Positions 1 through 10,411 are shown, numbered from the stretch's first letter. The stretch is DNA of 64,000 nt from Litchfieldia salsa (GCF_900104555.1 NZ_FNJU01000010.1:43966-107965), one strand, 5' to 3'. A program made the numbers and translations. The notes: generated from the letters alone by a model not told the origin.

Positions 1-3000
1 CCCGGTGTTCCATTGTCTCCACCCGGTGTTTCGTCTGTAACAAATACAGCATATGTTGAGAAATGAGGGACATTTAATGTAATTGTTTCATTTTCAGTAT
101 TTACTTGTCCTCCACGGTGTTCCCAGTTTTCAGTCGTTTCATTAAAATAGTAGATTGCTATTTTATCTGCATCTGCTTCTTCGTCATAGCCCATACTTAA
201 TGTGAATTCGCCAGTAGGTTCAGAAGATTCCTCTGGGAATTCAAAAGTAAATGTGAAGCTGTCACCAGCAGATGTTAGACCCTCATGAGTCGTTTCTTCA
301 ACATCCTTAGGTATCACTTTTAATTTCGTACCTACGGGTAAATCTGATGGCATCGTTACTCTTACCTTTGTTCCTTTTACTGTGTAACTCTTTTCAGCCT
401 CAACTTCAACCGAACTATTTGAAGATGGATCAATAGTAAGATCAGTATCTCCTCCTGGTGGTGGCGTTTCTCCACCATCTGAGGGATTTAAAACATGATT
501 ATAATATTCTTTAATTTCAGCTCCTGAAAGAACGATATTATTATGGATTTGTAATTCGTCCAGTAGTCCTTTGTATGGTGTATCCCAATAGTTTACGCCT
601 AATCCGAAAACTGAATTTGAATTACTGAAAACATTCGGGAAATTTTTGCCTGAGAACATTTCATTTCCATTAATAAATACCTTAATATCCCCTTTATCAA
701 CGGTAAAAGCAACATGTGACCATTCATTTTGGGGAATTGATACTTTTGTATCAGCATCATACCAAGTCGCATTACCTGACCATACAAGGGTACGATCTGT
801 ATCTCCTCTTGGAACAACACTTACCCAGCTAGAAGAGCTTTTTGCACCAAAAAATGTCGTCGTATATTTAGTGAGATCACTTGGGTTAAGCCACAAGGAA
901 ACAGTATATCTATTACTGTTAATTAGACCATTTGGTAAAAGAACACCAGATTGTCCATCAAAAGAAGCCGCTTTTCCAACTATTCCATCACTATAACTAA
1001 TTGTACCACCTACATTATTAATTCGATCGCCAGTGATTGTACCAGAATCAAAAGTACCTGTGGAATCATTAAGATTCTCATTGAAAGAATAGTGGGCAGT
1101 GGATGCAACACTATAACTTGCTTGATATGGTTTAATTAAATCTGTAGCATAAATTTCAACTAAATACTCTCCTGTAAGATCACTCATCGTAGTAATATAG
1201 TTAAATTCAAACTTTCCATCTTCACCAGTAGTTGTTTGTTCTATTAAATAATTGCTCCCAGCTGGATCAACTACTTTGACTGTTACAAGCTTATTTACTT
1301 GATTGAATAATATACCTTTTATATTTACCTTTCTTGTTGTTGAATCAAAGGAAACATCTACATCCTTCAATTCAGCAGGAGCCTTATCATACTCTTCTAC
1401 TTTAAGGGTAAGAGTTTTTAATATATCCCCATCTTCTGACACCATCGTGATTTCGGCAGTGCCGGATTCTAGAGCATCCAAGATTACACGCGTTTCTCCT
1501 TCTGGTGTCATATATGGTTCCGAAATCGAAATAATATCACGGTTAGAAGAGAAAAACTCCACACCTTTGATTAAAGCTTCATCAGGAAGAACCGTTGCAG
1601 TCAAAACGGTTTGTGTATTTTTCTTAAGTACCTCTGACTCTATATTTACTAAAATATCATTAACGCTTACGTCCTTGATTGTAAAGGTTGCCCGCTCTTT
1701 CTCCGTTTCAGATGATGGTGTTGTTAATCCTAACGTTTGATCTTCCTTCATAGTCAGATATACTTGATTATCTTTATACGTTTGGAGAGATTTTTCTCCA
1801 TTCGTTGAAAGACCTGAAACTACTTTAAATGTAGCTTGTTCTTTAAATTGCGTGGTACCATCATGCTTTTTGAGAATAATACTTGAACCTTCACTTGTTA
1901 TATAATAGCCTGGTTTATTTTCAGCTTGGATTGAAATGTACTCTTCACCATTGTTAGTCAGTCCTGGCACAATAAACCATTGATAATTATTTGCATTCTT
2001 TACTTCTAGAGAATCCACCATGATTCCCTGATTCTCGTGATAGACAAATTGATCGTCCCCGTTTGCTTGAATCGCTTGAGCATGACCATTAATTCCTGAA
2101 GCAGTAGGTTGCATTTTCTTAATCGTTCCATCAGGGTTATAATAGATTTCCTCAATTGATACTGAACGGCGATAATCTCCTCCAGTTGGCAAGGCTGCTG
2201 TATGATAAACGAAATACGACTTATCATTAAACTCAAGCATTGCAGGATGATTTGTGCCAGTACCCTCAGTTGCATCCATGAGCTTGCCTGCATATGTCCA
2301 TGGTCCACTAGGGCTATCACTCATGGCATAGCCGATATCTTCTGGCCAGTTCATAGCAAATGTCAGATAATATTTGTCTTTATACTTATGCAACCAAGGT
2401 GCCTCTGTGAAAGAGCCATCCATATCCTGAATTTCGACTCTTTGAATTTCACCGTCTAATTCAATCATATTATCCTTTAGTTTCGCATAGTAAAGATAGG
2501 TATTTCCCCAATACAGATACGCTTGGCCATCATCATCTACATATACAGTTGGATCGATATTATTCCAACGCCATCCTCCCATATTCGGTGGAGTCTCAGT
2601 CATACTACTTGTAACCAAAGGTTTTCCAATAGCATCCTGCCAACCTGTTACAGGGTTGTCAGAAACAGCAACTCCAATGTTATAGCTTGTTTCAGCAGGA
2701 TTAAATGCTGTTGTGTACCAGTAAAACTTTCCGTCTCTTTCTATCGCTTGTGCAGCCCAAGCAGAGTCTGGATCTGCCCATTCAAAAAGAGTTGATGGGT
2801 ATGAGGCTTCAAGTTCCCAATTTTCTAAGTCTGACGAGGAATAAATGTCCCATTCCGGCATCACATAATAATCATTTCCAACTGAAGCCGAATCATGCCC
2901 GGCAAACAGATAGACTTTCCCGTCATGTACTAAAGTAGCAGGATCTGCGCTAAACCTTCCATTAATCAAAGGGTTACCAGTATTTGTAAAGTTGGTCTCC

Positions 3001-5078
3001 GGTTTATCAGGTTCCTCATTCCCTTTATCAATGATCGTACCCACTTGTTCATCTGTTAATGCCCTATTATATACACGAACATTGTCAAATGATCCTTTGA
3101 AAAACGGGTCATTGTAAAATGCTTTTCCTAAATAAGCCTGTAAGTTTGCACCCATTGTAGACAAGTTGGCAATTAACTTCGTGTTTTCACCAACGAGTTT
3201 ACCGTCTTTGTAAAGCTTCATTGTACTGTGATTGCCATCCTCATTCCTCTCTAAGACAATTCCGACATTCGTCCAAGAATTCTTTATCGGACTACTAAGA
3301 GGTTCAATTACTTTTTGCTCTTTTGGATTGGATTTAACTGTTAACGCAGAATACAATTCACTTTCTCTAGTACGCAAGAATAAATACTTCTGTGTATCTT
3401 GTCCAATACCAAACGTAAAGAAGAATTCATTAGCCATTTCTGATTTGATATCCATGAAAATAGATACATGATCTTTACCATCAAAATACCCTTGAGGGAA
3501 TTCCAAATACGGGCTGTTCGTCCCTGCATTTCCACCACTAAGATTTAATACCTTCCCCTTCTCTTCATCGTTTATATAACTTGCTCCATTATGCAAAATA
3601 CCATTATTCTGAGCACCAGATACTCCAGTATTTACTACAGCATTTCCTTGTAATACCTCATCAAACTTATACTGCAAATCAGGTTTAATATCATCACCTG
3701 AATCTGGTGTAACAGGACTCACTAGGCTATGTCCCCACTTATTCATGATGGCATCATACTCTTTTTGAGTAACTGGAATAATACTACCGTGTTTTGCACC
3801 TGTTGGCATCCTAAACTCTGTATCTCCTAATCTTCTAAAGGTACCAGAATCTAAATCTTCTGGACTATCAGCAATTAGTGGGAAGAAGCCAGCTCCTGCA
3901 TTTGTATCAGCGTATCCATCTAACATTAATAGCCATTTTTCTTCTCCATTTAATTTGAAAATTCCAGGCCCTTCTACTCCACCTTGTCCGCCTACTCTTT
4001 CTTTTACTAACTCATAATTGCCCAAAACAGAATTACTTTTCTCTAATAATACGGTTATATCTTGTTCTTTTTTTGTAAAACGATAGTATGTTCCATCATG
4101 TTCAATCATTGACGTATCAATAAATGTATTTGAAACTGTACGATCTTTAAAAATCTGTGGTTCAGTAAATGTCCTAAAATCACGCGTCTTTGCATAATAC
4201 ATACGATGACCTTCATCATTTACATTAGATGCCCAATATACGACATATTCTCCAGTAGTAGGATCGTAAATAGTCTCAGGAGCCCACAAATTCCCTGCTC
4301 CTTCTGGTGCAATCTCAATCATTCTTTGATCTGACCAATTAATTAGATCTTCGGATTCCCAAACCATAATGGATTTACTTCCATTATTAGCATATTCCCA
4401 CCATTGTCCTGCATTTGCATCTAGGTCAGTTGCAATTAAATAGAATTTGTCTCCTTCTGGAGCCCTAACGATATAAGAATCACGTACACCTTTTGTTCCA
4501 AAATTCGTTTCTAAAATAGGTTCATTATTATTCATATCATCCCAGAAAAGTCCATCTTTACTTGAAGCAAGATGAATCTGTTGACTTTCCCCATCTCCAT
4601 AGATGTTTGCTCGGAAATATGTATAAATATATCCCTTAAACTCATCCAATTGGACTGACTTTTTAACAACTGTATTAAATACCTTTTCACTTACTTCTTC
4701 ATTCACTTCAAGTGTTGCTGTCAATGTCACATTTTGATTTGTTGCTTGACGGGTAACAACACCTGCTGGAATATCTCCATTCTCTCCTGTAGCATCATCT
4801 GTGATGATTTCAGGATTTGAAGAGCTCCATGTGATTGTTACTGTTTGGCCATTCACAACTAATTCAGTTGGAAGGGTTATATTTCCACGGATATCCTTTT
4901 CATTAGGAATAGCTAACTTAGACTTTGCTATTTCCATTAATGAATCCTCTGCTAAAAGAGCACCATTACCTACTGTTTCAGCTTGAACGATCAAAGAGAA
5001 ACCTGCTCCAGAAAACAAGCTACTCCATAGAATAACTACAATCATGATTAACGATCTAACCTTTTTGAAACTAAACAT
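1..5078 (-). CDS. Large secreted multidomain protein with two GH43 catalytic domains (partial, C-terminus beyond window)
   Basis: Open for about 1692 codons to the window edge, so the C-terminus is missing. ATG at 5078 follows GAGGAGG. Signal peptide at residues 1-33 (VQA before the likely cut), then an atrophied Ig-like domain (~35-135). GH43 domain 1 (~138-446) has base Asp200, pKa-modulating Asp321 and acid Glu369 (in VEGPG). A LamG-like domain (~463-676) follows. GH43 domain 2 (~701-1000) has Asp712, Asp842 and Glu892. Then come an AbfB-like (CBM42) region (~1045-1125), a Big_2-like domain (~1133-1235), a second LamG-like domain (~1322-1523) and a Pro/Gly-rich tail. The GH43 family cleaves arabinan, arabinoxylan and related chains. 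Two catalytic modules plus carbohydrate-binding modules suggest an extracellular debranching enzyme. The exact substrate is inferred, not shown. It is divergent from a YesMN-type regulatory operon. Confidence 0.9.
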   Translation of the reverse strand, partial: MFSFKKVRSLIMIVVILWSSLFSGAGFSLIVQAETVGNGALLAEDSLMEIAKSKLAIPNEKDIRGNITLPTELVVNGQTVTITWSSSNPEIITDDATGENGDIPAGVVTRQATNQNVTLTATLEVNEEVSEKVFNTVVKKSVQLDEFKGYIYTYFRANIYGDGESQQIHLASSKDGLFWDDMNNNEPILETNFGTKGVRDSYIVRAPEGDKFYLIATDLDANAGQWWEYANNGSKSIMVWESEDLINWSDQRMIEIAPEGAGNLWAPETIYDPTTGEYVVYWASNVNDEGHRMYYAKTRDFRTFTEPQIFKDRTVSNTFIDTSMIEHDGTYYRFTKKEQDITVLLEKSNSVLGNYELVKERVGGQGGVEGPGIFKLNGEEKWLLMLDGYADTNAGAGFFPLIADSPEDLDSGTFRRLGDTEFRMPTGAKHGSIIPVTQKEYDAIMNKWGHSLVSPVTPDSGDDIKPDLQYKFDEVLQGNAVVNTGVSGAQNNGILHNGASYINDEEKGKVLNLSGGNAGTNSPYLEFPQGYFDGKDHVSIFMDIKSEMANEFFFTFGIGQDTQKYLFLRTRESELYSALTVKSNPKEQKVIEPLSSPIKNSWTNVGIVLERNEDGNHSTMKLYKDGKLVGENTKLIANLSTMGANLQAYLGKAFYNDPFFKGSFDNVRVYNRALTDEQVGTIIDKGNEEPDKPETNFTNTGNPLINGRFSADPATLVHDGKVYLFAGHDSASVGNDYYVMPEWDIYSSSDLENWELEASYPSTLFEWADPDSAWAAQAIERDGKFYWYTTAFNPAETSYNIGVAVSDNPVTGWQDAIGKPLVTSSMTETPPNMGGWRWNNIDPTVYVDDDGQAYLYWGNTYLYYAKLKDNMIELDGEIQRVEIQDMDGSFTEAPWLHKYKDKYYLTFAMNWPEDIGYAMSDSPSGPWTYAGKLMDATEGTGTNHPAMLEFNDKSYFVYHTAALPTGGDYRRSVSIEEIYYNPDGTIKKMQPTASGINGHAQAIQANGDDQFVYHENQGIMVDSLEVKNANNYQWFIVPGLTNNGEEYISIQAENKPGYYITSEGSSIILKKHDGTTQFKEQATFKVVSGLSTNGEKSLQTYKDNQVYLTMKEDQTLGLTTPSSETEKERATFTIKDVSVNDILVNIESEVLKKNTQTVLTATVLPDEALIKGVEFFSSNRDIISISEPYMTPEGETRVILDALESGTAEITMVSEDGDILKTLTLKVEEYDKAPAELKDVDVSFDSTTRKVNIKGILFNQVNKLVTVKVVDPAGSNYLIEQTTTGEDGKFEFNYITTMSDLTGEYLVEIYATDLIKPYQASYSVASTAHYSFNENLNDSTGTFDSGTITGDRINNVGGTISYSDGIVGKAASFDGQSGVLLPNGLINSNRYTVSLWLNPSDLTKYTTTFFGAKSSSSWVSVVPRGDTDRTLVWSGNATWYDADTKVSIPQNEWSHVAFTVDKGDIKVFINGNEMFSGKNFPNVFSNSNSVFGLGVNYWDTPYKGLLDELQIHNNIVLSGAEIKEYYNHVLNPSDGGETPPPGGDTDLTIDPSSNSSVEVEAEKSYTVKGTKVRVTMPSDLPVGTKLKVIPKDVEETTHEGLTSAGDSFTFTFEFPEESSEPTGEFTLSMGYDEEADADKIAIYYFNETTENWEHRGGQVNTENETITLNVPHFSTYAVFVTDETPGGDNGTP

Positions 5079-5167
5079 GCACTAACCTCCTCATAATTTT
5101 AGCCCTCCCTTTTTTCCCCAGTTCTAGAAATATTTCTTAGTAATTTATTCTGAACTGGTGTAATCTA

Positions 5168-5184
5168 ATTATAAAGCGTTTTCA
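5168..5184 (-). promoter_or_regulatory. Promoter -10 with overlapping cre (CcpA) site for the GH43 gene
   Basis: On the minus strand TGAAAACGCTTTAT (5171-5184) matches the cre consensus TGWAARCGYTWNCW at 13 of 14 positions. It overlaps TATAAT (5168-5173), a perfect -10 hexamer about 90 nt upstream of the GH43 start. No strong -35 was found. A cre overlapping the core promoter is the classic arrangement for CcpA repression, so glucose repression of the hydrolase is inferred. Confidence 0.65.
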
Positions 5185-5336
5185 CACAATGGAAGAATGG
5201 AGTAAATTTCGGTATTATTGCACATTTTTTTGATTCGTCATCATCTTAAAATCTAGATATGTAAATATATTAAAAATAGGTATACTATTCTATTAAATTT
5301 TTATACCAAATTATACTTAGGAGGAGGACATTATAG

Positions 5337-7037
5337 ATGAAAGCTCGTTCTAAATTAGCTGACCTCTCATTACGGAAGCGCCTAATTCTGATTTTCCTAG
5401 CAATTCTTTTATCCCTTGCTGCAATAAACTGTGTACAAATCTATCTTTTCTTTGGATATGTTCGACAATATAACGCGATGATTGAGACAATTACCTTAAC
5501 TAATTCAATTAATGGTGTCTTAAAACAAAAATTGAATGATGAAATTAGAGATATTGCTTATGGGAAAGTCCCATTTGAAGAGGGTACTCAATACGATCAT
5601 CTTAAAAGTATGTACCAGAATTTAAGAAAGATTGAACTAGATGATAAAAATGGGCAATTTACACGTGAAATTCTCGAGGTGCGAGAAACCTTAACAACGA
5701 CAACTGAATATATCGATCGATTAGGGGAACAAATTCAAGGGAATGTTTCTGCTGACCAGAAAAATATCACCTACGAATATATTACGATTTTATCAGATCT
5801 TATCGATGAGAAAGTACAAGCTCTTTTGCATACAACACTTGTTGTGAAAGAACAATCAAAAAATGATATCTCCACTAGCTTAAATAGAGACATAACGATC
5901 TATATCATTTCATTCATAGCCGTCATTCTCACTGCATTATTATTTTCTATTTATATGGCCCGAAGCTTTGTAAAACCTATACATCATCTAGCTCAAAAAA
6001 CAAATGAAATTGCTGATGGAAATCTCACTGTAGGTAAAATTAGTCTCATTTCTAAAAATGAAATTGGAGATCTCTGTCATTCATATAACCGGATGTTCCA
6101 AAATCTTAAAAATATTATTCTAAGTGTCAGAGATACAAACAATCTAGTTGTCTATACTTCAAAAGATATTCACCAAAGTATTCTTGAAAATCGACTTGCA
6201 GGAGAAGAAGTTGCTGAAGCAACTCAAACAATCTCAGTTAACCTACATAAACAAGATGAACTAATAAACACATCAGTATCTACTTTTGAAAATCTATTCA
6301 ATAAATTCAATACAATTTTACTTAAATCAAACAATATCAACCTACAGTCAAATCAAACGCTCCAAATTACAAATCAGATTAATAGTCAAATAGATGATTT
6401 CTTTTCAAGTTCGAACGGAAACATTGGAAGGATACAGAGAATTAATGCTGAAACAGAAAAATGGCAAAAAATGAATAAGGAATTGGGAGAACATATCAAA
6501 CTTCTTAGCCTTATTGCTAGAGAATCTAGCTTATTATCCTTAACATTATTAAATAACAATCCAGATAACCAAAATAACAATGAATTTAAAAATCATTTAT
6601 CACGTATTTCTGAACTTAATAATGAATTCAAAACACTCTCACAAACTTCTACAGAACAAAACATTGAAATATCTATACATGTTGCAAAGATGAAAGCACA
6701 CTTAAAACAAGACCTCTTAGAAATGCGCAAAAGCAATCTCACATCCAAACAAATAAAAAGTGACTTCCAAGCTATTCGTTCCATTAGGGATAATCAACAG
6801 CTTGATTTAGAAAGTATAAAGCAAGACATTCAAGATGCCTATGCTCAAATGCTCTCTGTGCGTCAAATCATATTAGAAATTGAGGAAAGTTCCAAAATTA
6901 ATAAAGAAGAGGTTATTGGTATTGCAGCCATGGGAGAAGAGCAATTTACTACTCTTGAAGAAGTGTCAGAAGCCTCCTACAAACTTGTAGAAAGAATACA
7001 AGAAATGAATGAAAACATAAAACAATTCAAAATATAA
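5337..7037 (+). CDS. MCP-like membrane protein with HAMP domain and degenerate signalling tip
   Basis: 566 aa, with GGAGGAGG upstream of the ATG. Transmembrane helix 1 is at ~16-38, a ~145-residue extracytoplasmic segment follows, helix 2 is at ~187-207, HAMP at ~208-260, then a long helical, coiled-coil-like cytoplasmic part to the end. The layout is that of a chemoreceptor. The region that should be the CheA/CheW-binding hairpin tip (~385-430) reads IARESSLLSL followed by Asn-rich sequence, not the near-invariant [16 protein letters not shown] block. Coupling to CheA therefore looks lost. It is the first gene of an apparent operon with the YesM/YesN pair, 44 nt ahead of the kinase. A sensory or scaffolding partner for that kinase is an inference. 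Confidence 0.75.
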   Translation: MKARSKLADLSLRKRLILIFLAILLSLAAINCVQIYLFFGYVRQYNAMIETITLTNSINGVLKQKLNDEIRDIAYGKVPFEEGTQYDHLKSMYQNLRKIELDDKNGQFTREILEVRETLTTTTEYIDRLGEQIQGNVSADQKNITYEYITILSDLIDEKVQALLHTTLVVKEQSKNDISTSLNRDITIYIISFIAVILTALLFSIYMARSFVKPIHHLAQKTNEIADGNLTVGKISLISKNEIGDLCHSYNRMFQNLKNIILSVRDTNNLVVYTSKDIHQSILENRLAGEEVAEATQTISVNLHKQDELINTSVSTFENLFNKFNTILLKSNNINLQSNQTLQITNQINSQIDDFFSSSNGNIGRIQRINAETEKWQKMNKELGEHIKLLSLIARESSLLSLTLLNNNPDNQNNNEFKNHLSRISELNNEFKTLSQTSTEQNIEISIHVAKMKAHLKQDLLEMRKSNLTSKQIKSDFQAIRSIRDNQQLDLESIKQDIQDAYAQMLSVRQIILEIEESSKINKEEVIGIAAMGEEQFTTLEEVSEASYKLVERIQEMNENIKQFKI

Positions 7038-7081
7038 CTTATTAGAAATTAAACTAGTAGAATATAGAAGGTTGGGATTAA

Positions 7082-8848
7082 ATGAAATTAATAAAATCTG
7101 TGGTTTCCAGCTTTCGGGCAAAGCTCCTTATTACGTTTTTTATATTGTCTGTTTTACCACTGATCCTTATTGGCATGATCTCATATTCTAAAACATATAA
7201 TATTATCTCAGAAAATTCATATAGTTTATCACAATTACAAACTGAACGAGTAAGCAGAGAATTTGATGATGTCATTCAAGAGATAAATCGTTTTGCTGAA
7301 ATTGGAAAAATGGACAGTACGTTACAGTTCTTAATTGATAAAGAAAATACAGCTGATGAAGCTAAAATTATTTTAAATATGATTGAGCATTATAGAGAAA
7401 GTTTTCAATATAGTGAATATGTCATGAATATTAGAATCATTGGTCTTGATGGAAAAGCTATTAGTGAAGATCACGGGGTACATCAATTAGATAATCAAAC
7501 ATATAAAAACTTATTAACTACTACTTTTAATAACCAACAGAGGAGTCCCGTTATAAAATCTACATATAAAAACAGTACCCCGGCACTATCTCTGACAAGC
7601 ACAATCAGTAATGGTGAATCCAAAGAAGTAATTGGAATCATGAACATTATTATAAAGGCCTCTGGCTTTAAGGATATCCTTTACGATACATCTACTCAGC
7701 TTTCTGGAACTTTTCAAGTTGAATCAGAAAATGGTGATACCCTTTTTATTTCGCCAGAATTCGCAAGCGTCACAGAAATAACTGATAGAAATATGATTGC
7801 CGAAAAAAGCTCCGGTTATTTTTCTGAAGGTTCAACATTTGTTGTATTTTACACATCAGAATTAACTGGATGGAAATTCATTAGATATACACCACTGTCA
7901 GACATTACGAAAGATACTACTGAAATAAAGAGCCTAATTATACTTACAGTCGGCACTAGTATTATATTTATCATATTTTTATATTTTATCATCACTTCTA
8001 AGTTAATACTCCCCCTCCGCGTCTTACAGTACAAAATGAACCAAGCTTCTTCTGGGGACTTTACAGTAAAAATAAATAATCATAGTTCTGATGAGATTGC
8101 TCAACTTGGCCAAAATTTCAATAGTATGATATATAAAATTAAAACCCTACTAGACAAAAGTGTAAATGAACAAAAGCAATTAAAAATTGCAGAACTAAAA
8201 ACAATGCAAGCACAAATAAATCCACACTTTTTATATAATACACTTGAGACGATTATTTGGATGGCAGAAGCAAAGAATACCCCAAAGGTTATTGAAATAA
8301 CTAAGGCATTGTCACACTTTTTTAGAATATCTTTAAGTAAAGGAAAGGATTTAATTCTATTAAAGGATGAAATTGAACATATTCGTAATTATCTAGTGAT
8401 TCAAAAGATGCGATACCAAGATATTTTAGATGTAACATTCCATTTAAATGAAGATATCTTAAAATATGAAATAATCAAGCTTACTCTACAGCCTCTTGTC
8501 GAAAATGCCATTTATCACGGTATTAAAAATAAACGTGGTAAAGGCTTCGTTCGAATTAAAGGTGACTTTACTCCAGAAGGGTATATTTGTATAGATGTGA
8601 TAGATAATGGGATTGGAATGTCAGAAGAAAAGTTAGAAGACATTAGACTTCAGCTTTCCCGAGGAATACCGTTTGATAAGGACAAAGGAGGCTTTGGCAT
8701 GGTGAATGTTCATAATAGAATTCAACTCCATTATGGAACCCCTTTTGGCTTAAAAATAAATAGTTGGTATGGCTCCGGAACACGTGTCAGTTTAATAATC
8801 CCAGTAGTGGACGGTGATATAAATGAAGAAGATCTTTTTAGTAGATGA
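7082..8848 (+). CDS. YesM-type sensor histidine kinase
   Basis: 588 aa. Membrane segment near residues 15-37, a large extracytoplasmic sensor domain, a second membrane segment at ~281-302, HAMP, then the His_kinase family (PF06580) motif QAQINPHFLYNTLE with the phospho-acceptor His382. HATPase motifs follow: LVENAIYHG (~472), DNGIGM (~508) and GFGMVN (~537). This class usually pairs with an AraC-type response regulator and controls carbohydrate-use genes; the next gene, overlapping by 26 nt, is exactly that partner. The GH43 and GH3 genes on either side are the likely targets (inference). The ligand is unknown. Confidence 0.92.
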   Translation: MKLIKSVVSSFRAKLLITFFILSVLPLILIGMISYSKTYNIISENSYSLSQLQTERVSREFDDVIQEINRFAEIGKMDSTLQFLIDKENTADEAKIILNMIEHYRESFQYSEYVMNIRIIGLDGKAISEDHGVHQLDNQTYKNLLTTTFNNQQRSPVIKSTYKNSTPALSLTSTISNGESKEVIGIMNIIIKASGFKDILYDTSTQLSGTFQVESENGDTLFISPEFASVTEITDRNMIAEKSSGYFSEGSTFVVFYTSELTGWKFIRYTPLSDITKDTTEIKSLIILTVGTSIIFIIFLYFIITSKLILPLRVLQYKMNQASSGDFTVKINNHSSDEIAQLGQNFNSMIYKIKTLLDKSVNEQKQLKIAELKTMQAQINPHFLYNTLETIIWMAEAKNTPKVIEITKALSHFFRISLSKGKDLILLKDEIEHIRNYLVIQKMRYQDILDVTFHLNEDILKYEIIKLTLQPLVENAIYHGIKNKRGKGFVRIKGDFTPEGYICIDVIDNGIGMSEEKLEDIRLQLSRGIPFDKDKGGFGMVNVHNRIQLHYGTPFGLKINSWYGSGTRVSLIIPVVDGDINEEDLFSR

Positions 8849-10370
8849 TGAAATAGCAATTCGTAATGGCATTGGCAAAAGCATCGATTGGATGAGTGAA
8901 GGGTTTGTCTATTGCGGTGACGCTTCAGACGGTGAGATTGCCCTTCCTTTAATAGAGAAACACAAACCAGATATTGTTATAACTGATATAAAGATGCCAT
9001 TTATGGATGGGTTGGAATTAAGCAGGCTTTTAAGTTTGAAAATGCCTTCAACAAAGATTATTATCCTTAGTGGTCATGACGAGTTTGAATATGCAAGAGA
9101 AGCGATGAGAATTGGGGTAAATGAATACTGTCTGAAACCAGTCAGTTCTCAAGATCTACTTAAGATATTAAAAAAAGTTTCTTCTCAAATTGATAAAGCA
9201 AATCATACTCAGAAGAGATTGAGTGACTTAGAAAATCAAGTATTACAAAACAAATATGCTTCCCGAGATAAATTTCTATATGATATTTGTGAAGGTTCTT
9301 ACACTTCCTCTGCTGCAATTAAAGAAGCTGCGAGTTTAAATCTTGACCTTATTTCAAATTACTATTTTATTATTATACTAGAGTATACACATGATTCAAG
9401 CTTCATGACATGGATAGAGGATGATTATAATTGCCTACGTTTTAGTAGAAAATTAAAAGAAGATATCTTTATTATGAAGGGGGAATCTCAACTAGAATTA
9501 GAAAAAAATGCTGAGATGATTAGAGAGCGTTTACAAGCATATGAAGGAAGTCATCCTGACAGACCTATTATTTTCGGTATTGGAAAGATTGAGAGTCGAA
9601 TTCAGGGGATTAGTTTATCCTTTAATGATGCTGACGAAGAAAAAAGCTATTCAACCATAATCCATAAATATAGTACAAAATCAACCAATAGAGACCTTGA
9701 GTCAAAAATAGAGTTACATCATTTTAAACGAAAAGATTTAATTGATTTCCTTAAATTTGGATCTTCTAGTAATGTATCTAGCTTTGCACGAACGTACTCT
9801 TCTTATCTTGAAAATGGTAACTTTCGTTCACCATTTACTACCTATTACTTTTTAATGGACTTTACCATTACCATCACTCACTTTCTAAAAGAAATTGAAA
9901 TGGATAACATTGATGTCATGCAAGAGATTAATCAATTAGAAACAACTGCAAGCTGGATTAGGTCTTATCATGATGTATTAAACTATATGGAAAAAATGTT
10001 AGACCTTGTTACAACATGTAGAGATAGTATGTACAGTAAATTTTCTACTCCTGTAGAAATGGCTGTTGAATATATTCACCAAAATTACAGTAACTCAGTG
10101 TTATCACTTCAAATGATGGCAGACACTGTAAATGTTAGTGCTTCTTATTTGAGTCACTTATTCAGTCAAGAAACTGGTCAAACATTTATTGAATATCTAA
10201 CAAATGTCCGGATGGAAAGAGCAAAAGAACTTTTAATGACCACCCGCAACAAAACATATGAGATTGCCTATGAAGTTGGATATAGTGATTCACATTATTT
10301 TTGTAGATCCTTTAAAAAAATCACTGGCATGACAACGAAGCAATTTAAAAATCAAATGCAATCAGTTTGA
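8823..10370 (+). CDS. YesN-type response regulator (REC plus AraC HTH)
   Basis: 515 aa. The N-terminal receiver domain has the acidic pocket Asp8/Asp9, phospho-acceptor Asp55 in ITDIKMP and a later conserved Lys in CLKP. A ~250-residue linker is typical of YesN-like proteins. The last ~100 residues form a double AraC-type helix-turn-helix, with MADTVNVSASYLSHLF and the signature IAYEVGYSDSHYFCRSFKK. The start overlaps the kinase gene, indicating translational coupling. It is probably the transcriptional activator of the adjacent glycoside hydrolase genes, acting on the phosphorylation signal from the upstream kinase. Confidence 0.93.
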   Translation: MKKIFLVDDEIAIRNGIGKSIDWMSEGFVYCGDASDGEIALPLIEKHKPDIVITDIKMPFMDGLELSRLLSLKMPSTKIIILSGHDEFEYAREAMRIGVNEYCLKPVSSQDLLKILKKVSSQIDKANHTQKRLSDLENQVLQNKYASRDKFLYDICEGSYTSSAAIKEAASLNLDLISNYYFIIILEYTHDSSFMTWIEDDYNCLRFSRKLKEDIFIMKGESQLELEKNAEMIRERLQAYEGSHPDRPIIFGIGKIESRIQGISLSFNDADEEKSYSTIIHKYSTKSTNRDLESKIELHHFKRKDLIDFLKFGSSSNVSSFARTYSSYLENGNFRSPFTTYYFLMDFTITITHFLKEIEMDNIDVMQEINQLETTASWIRSYHDVLNYMEKMLDLVTTCRDSMYSKFSTPVEMAVEYIHQNYSNSVLSLQMMADTVNVSASYLSHLFSQETGQTFIEYLTNVRMERAKELLMTTRNKTYEIAYEVGYSDSHYFCRSFKKITGMTTKQFKNQMQSV

Positions 10371-10411
10371 GAAAATGTATATTTGGATTATTTATAACCT
10401 AACCTAAAATC

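Noticed and set aside
599-4986. Numerous ORFs on both strands within 0.6-5.0 kb
   Set aside because: They are shadows of the single long minus-strand reading frame of the GH43 protein, which stays open for the full length.
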